A stretch of 64,000 nt of DNA from JACCTU01 sp963769665 (GTDB lineage Bacteria; Actinomycetota; Thermoleophilia; Gaiellales; Gaiellaceae). Of this stretch, positions 49,901 through 57,103 are shown piece by piece (position 1 is the stretch's first letter; each line of letters starts with the position of its first letter). Made by a program: the position numbers and the translations under genes. The stretch spans positions 2,046,001 through 2,110,000 of the forward strand of contig CAVYMQ010000003.1 in assembly GCA_963769665.1 (NCBI GenBank). The letters are read 5' to 3'. Below the pieces are notes generated by a model. That model did no database searches. It was not told the DNA's origin and saw only the letters and a program-made list of their open reading frames with translations.

Positions 49901-50151
49901 TCTTCATGCTGCTCGAGGACGAGTTCGGCCAGGTGAACCTGATCATTCCCCCGCAGGTGTACGACCGCCACCGGGCAATCGTGCGCGGCGAGCCGCTGAT
50001 CCGCGCCGAAGGGCGCTTCGAGAAGATCGAGCGGAACCAGAACGTCCTCGTCGATCGGCTCGAGACGCTCGGCCCGCTGGCGCGGCGCGTGTCCGGGGAA
50101 CGCGCCGTCAACGACGCGCTCCCCGACGCACACCACTTCGGCCACCGCTAA
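46936..50151 (+). CDS. dnaE2: Error-prone DNA polymerase III alpha subunit DnaE2
   Basis: Translesion polymerase of the SOS mutasome (ImuC). The 1071-residue protein has an N-terminal PHP domain (TYVELHAHSAYSFLDG, with LTDHDGVFGS), the polymerase core with catalytic aspartates in PDIDLDFP, FQIESRAQMQ and RPGPIQGKAVHPY, the fingers FPKSHAAAFGLLAYQSAWL, and a C-terminal OB domain (VAGMAIARQRPATAKG). It is shorter than replicative DnaE1, as the type requires. GTG 46936 begins the homology; the open frame extends upstream. No separate LexA box was found, so it probably depends on the imuB promoter 1.6 kb upstream. Confidence 0.95.
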   Translation: MTYVELHAHSAYSFLDGASLPEELALRAAELGYEALALTDHDGVFGSLEFAHAAKAFGVRAITGAEVTLEGGAHVTLLVEDARGYANLCRLLTSAHAGTRPKPDDPPLDPALSVELLLQLNEGLVCLSGCARHGLAVRDPNTAAAVAGAFRERFFVELQRPYERGDVRRNAALRDLAETLGVQTVATGDVHAHHARRAQLQDVLVAIRECTSLDGSEPERRGNHESVLLAPDDVLERFPDDRDAVERAGELADRLRFDLTADLGYSYPDFADGEPASIKLRRVCDRAFEERYSGLNGHKRDARDRLDEELALIGRLGLDGFFLLHHEVLQLAADCAREVRGDDTPRHVLPPGRGRGSSVGSIVCYLTGLSHVDPVSAGLSLGRFLNDEMRGVPDIDLDFPRDIREKLIVRVTERYGREHAALVASFATYRSRGAIRDVGKALGLPHAELERLAKVTEGWNARKIAQELATLPDAKRKLLSPRWRAFVECCAEIAGLPRHISQHPGGMIISSRPLVELVPVQPAAMVGRQLCQWDKDSCSDAGFMKIDLLGLGMLSAVEECVSEVARVRGESIDLSRISLVDPAVYEDIQSADTVGTFQIESRAQMQSLLRTRPENLEDLTVQVALVRPGPIQGKAVHPYVKNRELLRADPTHKPTYDHPLLEAPLGETYGAIVFQDQVLSVAMALAGFSVGEAEGLRRAMSRKRSQEALEAFRARFVEGALSKGVDRETADTVYDKLTGFSGFGFPKSHAAAFGLLAYQSAWLRHYYPTEFLCSLLNAQPMGFYPPSTLVRDAQRKGVEVRPPDVNRSRAKCANEGGAVRMGIEYVAHVGEDDARALVEERERGGPFRDVRELAQRTELGRDELEALVQSGACDCLGESRRALLWELGLVPRAQTVPGSGGEEQQLALPLDPTVETPELAKQTRWERMLADYRLTSISVGVHPLELLRPHLPGGTLSSRDLREQPHRTRVAVAGMAIARQRPATAKGIVFMLLEDEFGQVNLIIPPQVYDRHRAIVRGEPLIRAEGRFEKIERNQNVLVDRLETLGPLARRVSGERAVNDALPDAHHFGHR

Positions 50152-50519
50152 CGCGCGCGGAACGCTCCGCGCATGTCGTCCGAGTGCGGGTCGCACTGGA
50201 ACCGGTAGCCCTTGCCGCGCACCAGCTTGACCTTCCACGTGACGGTCGCCGTCGAGTCGACGCTCGTCGCCTTGTTCACGCCGGGGCCGACGATGCGGAA
50301 GTTGTGCTCGCTCGACTTGTCTCTGACGACCACCGTGTAGACGCCGGCCCGAAGACTGCGGACCGGAGCGCCCGCCGACGTTCGCAGCGTGATCGAATCG
50401 CCCGGACCTACGGTCGCGACGAGCTTCGGCGTTGCGGCCGTGCCCGGCAGGGCGAACGCCAACGCGGCGATCATCGCTGCCGTTGCCGCGGCGCCGAGGG
50501 GAAGGATGGTTCGTGACAT
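50148..50519 (-). CDS. Exported cupredoxin-like protein (type 1 copper site)
   Basis: A 123-residue protein with a Sec signal peptide (about 1-29, cleavage near TAA). The mature beta domain has a likely type 1 copper site: His72 (EHNF), then Cys109, His112 and Met116 in the C-terminal loop FQCDPHSDDM, the C-x2-H-x3-M order of small blue proteins. It could carry electrons or hold copper outside the membrane. AAGGAG precedes ATG 50519. It is divergent from an ECF sigma factor gene, which may control it. The 3' end overlaps dnaE2 by 4 bases. Confidence 0.75.
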   Translation of the reverse strand: MSRTILPLGAAATAAMIAALAFALPGTAATPKLVATVGPGDSITLRTSAGAPVRSLRAGVYTVVVRDKSSEHNFRIVGPGVNKATSVDSTATVTWKVKLVRGKGYRFQCDPHSDDMRGAFRAR

Positions 50520-50578
50520 TCGGCTCACTCCTTTGTCGGATGGGACGTTCGGAGGAGGGAGCCGGAACGGCCGGAAAA

Positions 50579-50590
50579 CCTTCGCGAAGG
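50579..50590. promoter_or_regulatory. Palindrome CCTTCGCGAAGG in the cupredoxin/sigma gap
   Basis: A perfect 12-base palindrome in the 133-base region between the divergent cupredoxin and ECF sigma genes. It could be an operator for a dimeric regulator. No protein partner can be named. Confidence 0.3.
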
Positions 50591-50652
50591 AAATCCGGTC
50601 GCCCCGCATCTGGGCTATACAGACGAGGGTTCCGTCGAGGAATGGGGTCGAA

Positions 50653-51534
50653 GTGAGCTCGCTCGAGCGCACAGTTGAGTCGCAGGGCCGCGCCGCCGAT
50701 GCGCTGGCCGCGCTGTACCGCGACCACGCTCGACTGGTCGCAGGGATCTGCCGCGGCATGCTTCGCGACCCCGAGGAGGCCGCCGACGCGGCGCAGCAGA
50801 GCTTCCTCGCCGCGCACCGCTCGCTCCTCGCCGGTACGACGCCCCAGGAGCCGGCAGCCTGGCTTGCGACGATCGCGCGCAACGAGTGCCGCATGCGAAT
50901 CCGGAAGCGGATGACGGCGCCACTGACCGTCGCGCTCGACCCGGAGGTCGACGGTCGCGGAGACGACACGACCCACCAGGCCGCCGTGGAACGAGCGAGC
51001 ATGTCCGAGGTTCGCGAAGCGGTCGCCGAGCTCCCAGCGCGACAGCGCGAGGCGCTGCTCCTCCGAGAGGTGCAGGGTCTCTCCTACGACGAGGTGGCTC
51101 GCACGATGGACGTCTCGCCTCCGTCGGTCGAAGCGCTGCTTTGGCGGGCGCGGAAGACGATCGCCGAGCGCGTGCGCTTCATTCCGGGCGTCGTCATGTG
51201 GGCCAAGGACTCCCTCTTGCGGATCGGTGGGCCTGCCGACGCGGTGTCGACCGCGGCCCTCGCCGCCAAGGGCGGCGCTGCGCTCCTCGCGGCGATCACC
51301 GCGACCTCGGCGGCGGTCGAGGTGAAGGACCGCTCGCTCGCCGCGCCCGCGCCGATCGTGGCCACGAAGCACGACGACAACTCCGGGCCGGGGAGCGCGT
51401 CGAGCGGACGCGGTTCCGGAAGGGAGTCAGACGAAGCAGACGATTCGCACAGAGGTCGAAACCGTGGACGCGGCTCCGACGACAACTCGTCGGGGAAGGG
51501 CTCAGGACACTCCGGGTCCGACGACTCGGACTAG
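50653..51534 (+). CDS. ECF-type sigma factor with C-terminal membrane segment and acidic tail
   Basis: A 293-residue sigma-70 family protein. Region 2 (about 18-85) includes LYRDHARLVAGICRGML and the DNA-melting helix AWLATIARNECRMRIRKR; region 4 (about 118-170) has LPARQREALLLREVQGLSYD and a helix-turn-helix ending VEALLWRARK. After residue 175 a hydrophobic stretch (about 195-222) could be one membrane helix, followed by a disordered Ser/Gly/Asp/Arg tail ending SGSDDSD. A membrane-tethered sigma factor would need release or a surface-sensing partner. GTG 50653 starts the homology. No anti-sigma gene is adjacent. Confidence 0.85.
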   Translation: MSSLERTVESQGRAADALAALYRDHARLVAGICRGMLRDPEEAADAAQQSFLAAHRSLLAGTTPQEPAAWLATIARNECRMRIRKRMTAPLTVALDPEVDGRGDDTTHQAAVERASMSEVREAVAELPARQREALLLREVQGLSYDEVARTMDVSPPSVEALLWRARKTIAERVRFIPGVVMWAKDSLLRIGGPADAVSTAALAAKGGAALLAAITATSAAVEVKDRSLAAPAPIVATKHDDNSGPGSASSGRGSGRESDEADDSHRGRNRGRGSDDNSSGKGSGHSGSDDSD

Positions 51535-51863
51535 TCGTCCTCCTCCGCGTCGTCCTCGTCGTCGAGCTCGAGCACGAACTGCGGGAAGCGGCGCAGCACA
51601 GCGAAGTCGAACGCGCCCGCGTACTCGTCGGCAGCCTTGTCGTCGAGCGTCTCGGAGTACGTGTCGCGAAGCTCGACGAGCGTCTCGCCTCCTTCGGCGA
51701 GGAGCTCCTGCAGATCGCCGAAGCGCTCCTCGGCGTCCGCGCGCCCCGCGCGCCGGTACTCGTCCTCGGCGTCCTCGAGCTGCTGGAACAGATCTGCGTT
51801 GTCCTGCTCGAAGAGATCGAGCTGGCGGTCGATCAGCTCCCCGAAGCGCCGTCTGAAGATCAC
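51531..51863 (-). CDS. Charged helical protein with acidic tail (hypothetical)
   Basis: A 110-residue, mostly helical, highly charged protein (IDRQLDLFEQDNADLFQQLE) ending in LELDDEDDAEEDD. No family was recognised. GTG 51863 overlaps the stop of the glycosyltransferase gene by 4 bases, so it is translationally coupled downstream of it. Its stop overlaps the convergent sigma factor stop within ACTAGT. It may be an adaptor for the glycosyltransferase; that is a guess from context. Confidence 0.65.
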   Translation of the reverse strand: MIFRRRFGELIDRQLDLFEQDNADLFQQLEDAEDEYRRAGRADAEERFGDLQELLAEGGETLVELRDTYSETLDDKAADEYAGAFDFAVLRRFPQFVLELDDEDDAEEDD

Positions 51864-52894
51864 GTGAGCTCCCGGTACAGGTCGAGGTGCGCCTCGGCCG
51901 AAGCCGACCAGGTCAGCGACTCCCGCGCACGGCGTGCACCCTCGCGCGCGGCAGCGAGCGCCTGCGGATCGTCCAGGAGCTCGCGGGCGGCGTCGGTCAA
52001 CGCGTCGACGTCTCCCGCCGGCACGACGCGACCCGCGCCGAACCGCCGCACAGGCTCCGCGATCCCGCCGACGTCGTAACAGACGGCCGGCACGCCAGCC
52101 CCGAGCGCCTGCATCAGCGCCGCGCTCTGGTCGAGCTCCGGGCGGTACGGGAAGAGCGCGACCGTGCCCTCGCCGAGCGCACGATCGAGCTCGGCCTGCG
52201 GCAGGTAGCCGAGCCGCCACTCGACTCTCTCGCCGCGCCTCTCGATCGGTTCGCTCGGGTCGCCTGCGACGAGCAGGCGCGCCTCGTCGATCCGCCGCAC
52301 GACCTCGAGTGCGTCCGGCAGGCCCTTGTACGGTCGGATGACTCCCGCGAAGAGCAGCGTGCGTCCGTCGTCACGACGTTCGACGTTCGACGCCGAGATG
52401 GGCAGCGGGATCACGCGCGCGTCGACGCCGAGCTCGGCAAGCCGTTCCCGGCCGTGCTCGCTGTGCACGACGACCCGGTCGAACCGCGCGAGGAGTCGCC
52501 GCCAGAGCTCGAGCTTGGACGCCGTCCGGCGTGGGAGCAGGTCGTGCGCGGTGAAGACGGACGGTGCGCGTAGCCGCAACAGGCGCTCGTCGAGCTGCGG
52601 AGACGAAAGCCACTGGACGTGGACGACGTCGGCCGGCCGCCGGCTGAGCCGGAGCATCCCGAGCGGGTGCTCGAGCCCCTTCACCGGAACGCGAAGCCGC
52701 GACCGGCGGAACACGCGTGAGCTGAGCGGGTAGAAGAGCTCGTTGCGCCGGTACCCGTCCGGCGCGGGAAGCTCGGCGAAACGGAATCGTGACGTGACGA
52801 GCTCGACGTCCGCTCCCGCGGTCGCGAGCGCAGCGGCGAGGTCGTGGTCGTAGTACGGCGTGTAGGCCGGAGGGTCCGCGATGACGACTCGCAC
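51860..52894 (-). CDS. Glycosyltransferase family 4 protein
   Basis: A 344-residue GT-B glycosyltransferase. The N-terminal domain has VIADPPAYTPYYDHDLAAAL and the HDLL acceptor-side segment. The C-terminal domain shows LLFAGVIRPYKGLPDALEVV, the nucleotide-sugar-binding PYRPELDQSAALMQALGAGV with the usual Glu replaced in part, and VPAGDVDALTDAA. Donor and acceptor cannot be told. GTG 52894 lies 7 bases after TAGCGT on the minus strand. Confidence 0.85.
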   Translation of the reverse strand: MRVVIADPPAYTPYYDHDLAAALATAGADVELVTSRFRFAELPAPDGYRRNELFYPLSSRVFRRSRLRVPVKGLEHPLGMLRLSRRPADVVHVQWLSSPQLDERLLRLRAPSVFTAHDLLPRRTASKLELWRRLLARFDRVVVHSEHGRERLAELGVDARVIPLPISASNVERRDDGRTLLFAGVIRPYKGLPDALEVVRRIDEARLLVAGDPSEPIERRGERVEWRLGYLPQAELDRALGEGTVALFPYRPELDQSAALMQALGAGVPAVCYDVGGIAEPVRRFGAGRVVPAGDVDALTDAARELLDDPQALAAAREGARRARESLTWSASAEAHLDLYRELT

Positions 52895-52900
52895 CCCGAA

Positions 52901-52907
52901 TACGCTA
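52901..52907. promoter_or_regulatory. Shared symmetric -10 box, GT4 / nuclease-fold gene
   Basis: TACGCTA reads TACGCT on the plus strand, 6 bases before GTG 52913, and TAGCGT on the minus strand, 7 bases before GTG 52894. The two start codons are only 18 bases apart, so both transcripts must be leaderless or nearly so if this is the promoter. Confidence 0.5.
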
Positions 52908-52912
52908 GCCGC

Positions 52913-53710
52913 GTGCTGATCCGGAGCTGGAACCTCTTCCACGGCCGAACCGTTCCGTCGGGCCGTCGGCGGTACTTCGAGCGGATGGTCAAGCTCATGT
53001 GTGCGGACGGCCCCACGATCGTCGCGCTGCAGGAGCTTGCCGCCGGAACGCTGCCTCGGCTCGAAGCCTGGTCGGGCTACTCGGCGTACGGCGACGTCGC
53101 CGCGCCTGCGAGGCTGCCGCCCAACCTCGGTGGGCTTGTGACCGATCTCGACCCGACCCGGCTTCGCTCCGCGGTCGAGGGGCAGGCGAACGCGATCCTC
53201 GTCGCGACCGGTCTCGAGGTGACCGACCACAAGACGATCGTCCTCAACCCGCGCGGCTTCCGGAAGCGAATCGCCGAGGAGCTGGGGCTCGGCCTCGTCA
53301 CGCGGCTCAGGTGGGCGCGCGAGCGGCGGATCTGTCAGGCGCTACGGGTTCGGCTCGAGGACGGGCGAACCGCGATCGTCGGGAATCTGCACGCGACGAG
53401 CTTGCGCGACGAAAAACGCGTCGCGGACGCGGAGCTCCTCCGTGCGGCCGCCTTCGTCGACGGGCTGGCGAACCCGGGTGAGCCGGTCGTGTTGGCGGGC
53501 GACTTCAACGTCACGGTCGTGACGTCGCCCACGCTGCGCGCGCTCGGCACCTCGGAGTGGGGCTTCTCGCAGGCAGGCCCCGGCCTCGACCATGTTCTGG
53601 TGCGCGGGCTGATGCCCCTGGGACCCGAGCGGCACTGGCCGGAAGACCTCCGGCGACACGGAGACGTCCTCCTGTCGGATCATGCGCCCGTGGAGCTTGA
53701 GATCCGATGA
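52913..53710 (+). CDS. Endonuclease/exonuclease/phosphatase-fold protein
   Basis: A 265-residue metal-dependent phosphodiesterase-fold protein. Motifs in order: IRSWNLFHGR with the first Asn, VALQELA with the metal Glu, VGNLHATSL, LAGDFNVTVV with Asp and Asn, and LLSDHAPVELEIR with the catalytic Asp-His. The family includes DNases, inositol phosphatases and sphingomyelinases; no signal peptide is seen. GTG 52913 follows a TACGCT box by 6 bases. It overlaps the next gene by 4 bases. Confidence 0.88.
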   Translation: MLIRSWNLFHGRTVPSGRRRYFERMVKLMCADGPTIVALQELAAGTLPRLEAWSGYSAYGDVAAPARLPPNLGGLVTDLDPTRLRSAVEGQANAILVATGLEVTDHKTIVLNPRGFRKRIAEELGLGLVTRLRWARERRICQALRVRLEDGRTAIVGNLHATSLRDEKRVADAELLRAAAFVDGLANPGEPVVLAGDFNVTVVTSPTLRALGTSEWGFSQAGPGLDHVLVRGLMPLGPERHWPEDLRRHGDVLLSDHAPVELEIR

Positions 53711-54783
53711 CGTTCGACGAGGCGCGCGCTCAGTTTCCGGTCCTCGAGCGCTACGCGTACCTGAACGCCGGGACGTTCGGGCCGATGCCGACCGCGGTCG
53801 CCGACGCGATCGCCGCGGAGCAGGAGCGCGCGCTCGTGGAAGGCCGCTTCAACCGCGCGGCGTTCGACGAGTACCTCGAAAACCGCCCGCGCGTGCGCGC
53901 AGGATTTGCCCGGCTCGTCGGAGTGCCCGTCGACAACGTCGCGCTCACGACGTCGACGTCGGAGGGGTGCAACGTCGTGCTGAACGGCCTCGGCCTCGTT
54001 GAGGGTGACGAGGTCGTCACAACGGACTCGGAGCACTTCGGCTTGATCGGTCCGCTGGCGGTGAGTCCTGCCACGGTCCGGATTGCCCGCCTCCGCGACC
54101 GTCCGGCGGCGGATGCGTACGAAACGATCCTCGCCGAGGTCGGCCCGAAAACGAAACTGATCGCACTCTCGGAGGTCCTCTGGATCGACGGCCACCGTCT
54201 CCCGTGGCGCGAACTGCGCGAGGCGACCGGCATTCCCGTGCTCGTCGACGGCGCGCAGTCGGCCGGCGCGATCCCCGTCGACGCGTCGGACGCGGACTTC
54301 TACACCGTCTCTGCTCAGAAATGGCTCTGCGGTCCCGATCTGACCGGCGCGTTGTCGGTACGTGATCCCGACGCGCTGCGCCTGACGCAGCCGAGCTACC
54401 TCTCGCAGCGCGAGTACAACCTGGAGGCGGGGACGTTCGAGCCGCACGAAGGCGCCGATCGCTTCGACACGCACTTCACGCCGCTCGCTGCGACCGCCGG
54501 CCTGCTCGCCGCGTTCGACGTGCACCCCGAGTGGCGCTACGAGCGCGCCGCAGAAGCGGCTGCTCGCTGCCGCGAGCTCCTCGCCGAGCGCGCCGAGGTC
54601 GTGACCGAGCCCGGCCACGCGAACCTCGTCTCGTTCCGCGACGCGGATCCCGAAGCGACGGTCGCGAGGCTCGCCGAGAACGGCGTCATCGTTCGCGACA
54701 TGCCGGGCACGGGGCTCGTGCGCGCATCGTGCGGCTGGTGGACGAGCGACGAGGACCTCGACCGCCTGGTCGCGGCGCTCTAG
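53707..54783 (+). CDS. Class V aminotransferase (cysteine desulfurase-like)
   Basis: A 358-residue PLP enzyme of the class V fold. YLNAGTFGPMPTAVADAIAAE is the N-terminal segment, TTSTSEGCNVVLNGL the cofactor-binding loop, VLVDGAQSAGAIPVD the Asp/Gln pair, and Lys205 (VSAQKWLCGP) the internal aldimine lysine. The C-terminal active-site Cys loop of true cysteine desulfurases is not evident. An isopenicillin epimerase-like or other lyase role is therefore possible. ATG 53707 overlaps the nuclease gene stop as ATGA. Confidence 0.88.
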   Translation: MTFDEARAQFPVLERYAYLNAGTFGPMPTAVADAIAAEQERALVEGRFNRAAFDEYLENRPRVRAGFARLVGVPVDNVALTTSTSEGCNVVLNGLGLVEGDEVVTTDSEHFGLIGPLAVSPATVRIARLRDRPAADAYETILAEVGPKTKLIALSEVLWIDGHRLPWRELREATGIPVLVDGAQSAGAIPVDASDADFYTVSAQKWLCGPDLTGALSVRDPDALRLTQPSYLSQREYNLEAGTFEPHEGADRFDTHFTPLAATAGLLAAFDVHPEWRYERAAEAAARCRELLAERAEVVTEPGHANLVSFRDADPEATVARLAENGVIVRDMPGTGLVRASCGWWTSDEDLDRLVAAL

Positions 54784-55166
54784 AGCGGAGCGAAGATGTC
54801 CACGACGTGCCCGTCCGGGTCTCGGACCTGCGCGTAGCGCTGACCCCAGAACGCGTCCCACGGCTCCTTGTGGCTCTCGTAGCCGGCGCCGGTGAGCTCT
54901 GCGTAGACCGCGTCGACGTCGCCGGCCGACTCGCACGCGAACGCGAGGCCGATGCTGCTTCCGTCCGGGCGACGCCACTCCGGATCGAAGGAGCGGATCA
55001 CGTCCTCCGCGTCGAGCATGAAGCGCAGACCACCCGGAAGCGTCGCCTCGACGTGCTGCTCCGACTCGGCACCCTCGGGAAACTCGAGCCCCAGCCGTCG
55101 GTAGAACGCAAGCGCGCGCGGGATGTCCGCGACGACGACGCCGAGCGCGTCGAACCGCGCAGTCAT
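54780..55166 (-). CDS. VOC/glyoxalase-family protein
   Basis: A 128-residue vicinal oxygen chelate protein: two beta-alpha-beta-beta-beta units, with ALGVVVADIPRALAFYRRLG at the start and YAQVRDPDGHVVDIFAP at the end, the latter the classical VOC ending. A conserved metal-binding set is incomplete, so it may bind a ligand without catalysis. ATG 55166 overlaps the HD gene stop as ATGA; the two form an operon. It is convergent with the aminotransferase gene. Confidence 0.82.
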   Translation of the reverse strand: MTARFDALGVVVADIPRALAFYRRLGLEFPEGAESEQHVEATLPGGLRFMLDAEDVIRSFDPEWRRPDGSSIGLAFACESAGDVDAVYAELTGAGYESHKEPWDAFWGQRYAQVRDPDGHVVDIFAPL

Positions 55167-55738
55167 GCGGCGTCCGCCTGCGTGCGCAACCCGAGCTCCG
55201 CTGCGATCGGCCGCATCGCGGCGATGACGAAGGCGATGTGCTCGTCGAGGTCGACGCCGAGCTCCTCGGCGCTCTTGAAGACGTCGTCGCGATTCACGCC
55301 GGCGGCGAACGACGGCTGTTTCAGCTTCTTCCGAACCGACTTCGGCTCCAAGGTCTCGATCCCGTCGGGTCGAACGAGTCCACACGCATGGATGAACCCG
55401 GAGAGCTCGTCGCACGCGAAGAGCGTCAGCTTGAGCGGAGTGTCGCGCGGCAGCGAAAGGTGCTCGGCGTGCGACAGCACGGCCTCGATCAGCTCTTCGG
55501 GGTAGCCCTGCTCACGAAGAATCGGCGCGCCGTCCTGCGGATGCTTGTCCAGCGTGGGGTGGACCTCGTAGTCGAAGTCGTGCAGCAGCGCCGTCGCGCG
55601 CCAGAACTCCTCGTCCTCCCCGAGCTTCTGCGCGTACGCGCCGACCGACGCCTCCACCGCGAGCGCGTGCCGTCTGAGCGCCTCGCTCTGCGTGTACTCG
55701 GTCAACGTCTGCCAGGCGCGCTCACGGGTCACGTCCAC
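55163..55738 (-). CDS. HD-domain phosphohydrolase-like protein
   Basis: A 191-residue HD-domain protein. The motif is LRRHALAVEASV for the first His and ALLHDFDYEVHP for the HD pair, with a later HAEH segment (LSHAEHLSLP). Family members cleave phosphomonoesters or nucleotides; the substrate is unknown. GTG 55738 lies 9 bases after TAGGAT on the minus strand, opposite the murA promoter. The gene overlaps the VOC gene by 4 bases. Confidence 0.85.
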   Translation of the reverse strand: MDVTRERAWQTLTEYTQSEALRRHALAVEASVGAYAQKLGEDEEFWRATALLHDFDYEVHPTLDKHPQDGAPILREQGYPEELIEAVLSHAEHLSLPRDTPLKLTLFACDELSGFIHACGLVRPDGIETLEPKSVRKKLKQPSFAAGVNRDDVFKSAEELGVDLDEHIAFVIAAMRPIAAELGLRTQADAA

Positions 55739-55746
55739 GGGAGAGC

Positions 55747-55753
55747 TATCCTA
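55747..55753. promoter_or_regulatory. Back-to-back -10 boxes, HD gene / murA
   Basis: TATCCTA reads TATCCT (55747-55752) toward murA, 12 bases before ATG 55765, and TAGGAT (55753-55748) toward the HD gene, 9 bases before GTG 55738. Confidence 0.4.
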
Positions 55754-55764
55754 GCCCGCCTCCG

Positions 55765-57072
55765 ATGACGAACCTGCTCACCGAGAAGCTCGCCGAGTCC
55801 TTCGTGATTGAGGGAGGACGGCCCCTGAACGGACGCGTGCGCGCAGCCGGAAACAAGAACGGCGCGCTGCCGATCCTCGCTGCGACCTTGCTCGCCTCCG
55901 AGCCCGTCACCCTGACGAACGTCCCGCGGATCCGCGACGTGGAGACGATGGTCGAGCTGCTCGACAACCTCGGCGCAGAGGTGGAGTGGATCGGCCCGAA
56001 CGAGGTGACGGTCGACGGGACGCACGTGACGAAGACCGAAGTCGACCCGGGCCTCGCAACGCGCATCCGCGCCTCGTTCCTCGTCGCCGGCCCGTTGATC
56101 GCGCGCTTCGGCCGAGCGACACTGCCTCCGCCGGGTGGCGACGTGATCGGACGCCGTCGGCTCGACGTCCACATTCACGCGTTCGAGCAGCTCGGTGCGA
56201 CGGTCACGATCGACCGTGCGTTCGAGTTCCAGGCGAACCGCCTGCGGGGCAAGCACGTCTTCCTCGACGAGGCGAGCGTGATGGGAACCGAGAACGCGGT
56301 CATGGCAGCCGTGCTCGCCGAGGGCGAGACAGTGATCGGCAATGCCGCGTGTGAGCCGCACGTGCAGGACCTCTGCAGGTTCCTCGTTTCGCTCGGTGCG
56401 CAGATCGAAGGGATCGAGTCGAACGTGCTCCGCATCCGCGGCGTCGACCACCTCGGGGGCGGCGAGCACCGGATCGCACCGGAGCACATCGAGGTCGCGA
56501 GCTTCATCGGCCTGGCCGCCGTCACCGGCGGCGATCTCTGGATCGACGACACGGCGCCCGAGGACCTCGTGCCGATCCTTCCTCACCTCGCGCGGCTCGG
56601 CGTGCGCGTCGAGATCGACGGGACGAGCGTGCACGTGCCGCCGGGTCAGGATCTGCAGGTGCAGGACGACCTCGGCGACCAGATCCCGAAGATCGAAGAC
56701 GGCCCCTGGCCCGCGTTCCCCGCCGACCTGACGTCGATCGCGCTGGCGGTCGCGACGCAGGCGAAGGGGACGATCCTGATCTTCGAGAAGATGTTCGAGA
56801 ACCGCCTCTTCTTCGTCGACAAGCTCGTCGGGATGGGGGCGCGGATCATCCTCTGCGATCCGCACCGCGCCGTCGTGACCGGCCCGGCGAAGCTGTACGG
56901 CGAACGGATGGACAGCCCCGACATCCGTGCCGGTATGGCGATGCTGATCGCGAGCCTCTGCGCGGAAGGCACGTCGACGATCGGGAATGTCGGGCAGATC
57001 GACCGCGGCTACGAGCGGATCGACGAGCGGCTGCGCGCGCTCGGCGCGCACATCGAGCGCGTCGCCGACTGA
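55765..57072 (+). CDS. murA: UDP-N-acetylglucosamine 1-carboxyvinyltransferase
   Basis: First committed step of peptidoglycan synthesis: transfers enolpyruvate from PEP to UDP-GlcNAc. The 435-residue protein shows the inverted repeat fold, Lys31 in AAGNKNGALPIL, the LPPPGGDVIGRRRLD loop and late GYERIDERLRALGA. The loop residue that is Cys in E. coli (target of fosfomycin) is Asp126 here, as in mycobacteria, which predicts intrinsic fosfomycin insensitivity. ATG 55765 fits the family start. It heads a plus-strand run through rluD. Confidence 0.96.
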   Translation: MTNLLTEKLAESFVIEGGRPLNGRVRAAGNKNGALPILAATLLASEPVTLTNVPRIRDVETMVELLDNLGAEVEWIGPNEVTVDGTHVTKTEVDPGLATRIRASFLVAGPLIARFGRATLPPPGGDVIGRRRLDVHIHAFEQLGATVTIDRAFEFQANRLRGKHVFLDEASVMGTENAVMAAVLAEGETVIGNAACEPHVQDLCRFLVSLGAQIEGIESNVLRIRGVDHLGGGEHRIAPEHIEVASFIGLAAVTGGDLWIDDTAPEDLVPILPHLARLGVRVEIDGTSVHVPPGQDLQVQDDLGDQIPKIEDGPWPAFPADLTSIALAVATQAKGTILIFEKMFENRLFFVDKLVGMGARIILCDPHRAVVTGPAKLYGERMDSPDIRAGMAMLIASLCAEGTSTIGNVGQIDRGYERIDERLRALGAHIERVAD

Positions 57073-57090
57073 CCGCCAGCGCGGCTGCGA

Positions 57091-57096
57091 TAGCCT
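57091..57096 (+). promoter_or_regulatory. Leaderless -10 box of the HisB-like gene
   Basis: TAGCCT ends 7 bases before ATG 57104, in the 31-base gap after murA. A separate leaderless transcript may start here. Confidence 0.4.
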
Positions 57097-57103
57097 CCTC
57101 GCG

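Noticed and set aside
48667..51372. 901-codon minus-strand open frame over dnaE2, the cupredoxin and the sigma factor
   Set aside because: Spans three well-supported genes and has Arg/Ala/Leu-rich composition typical of shadow frames.
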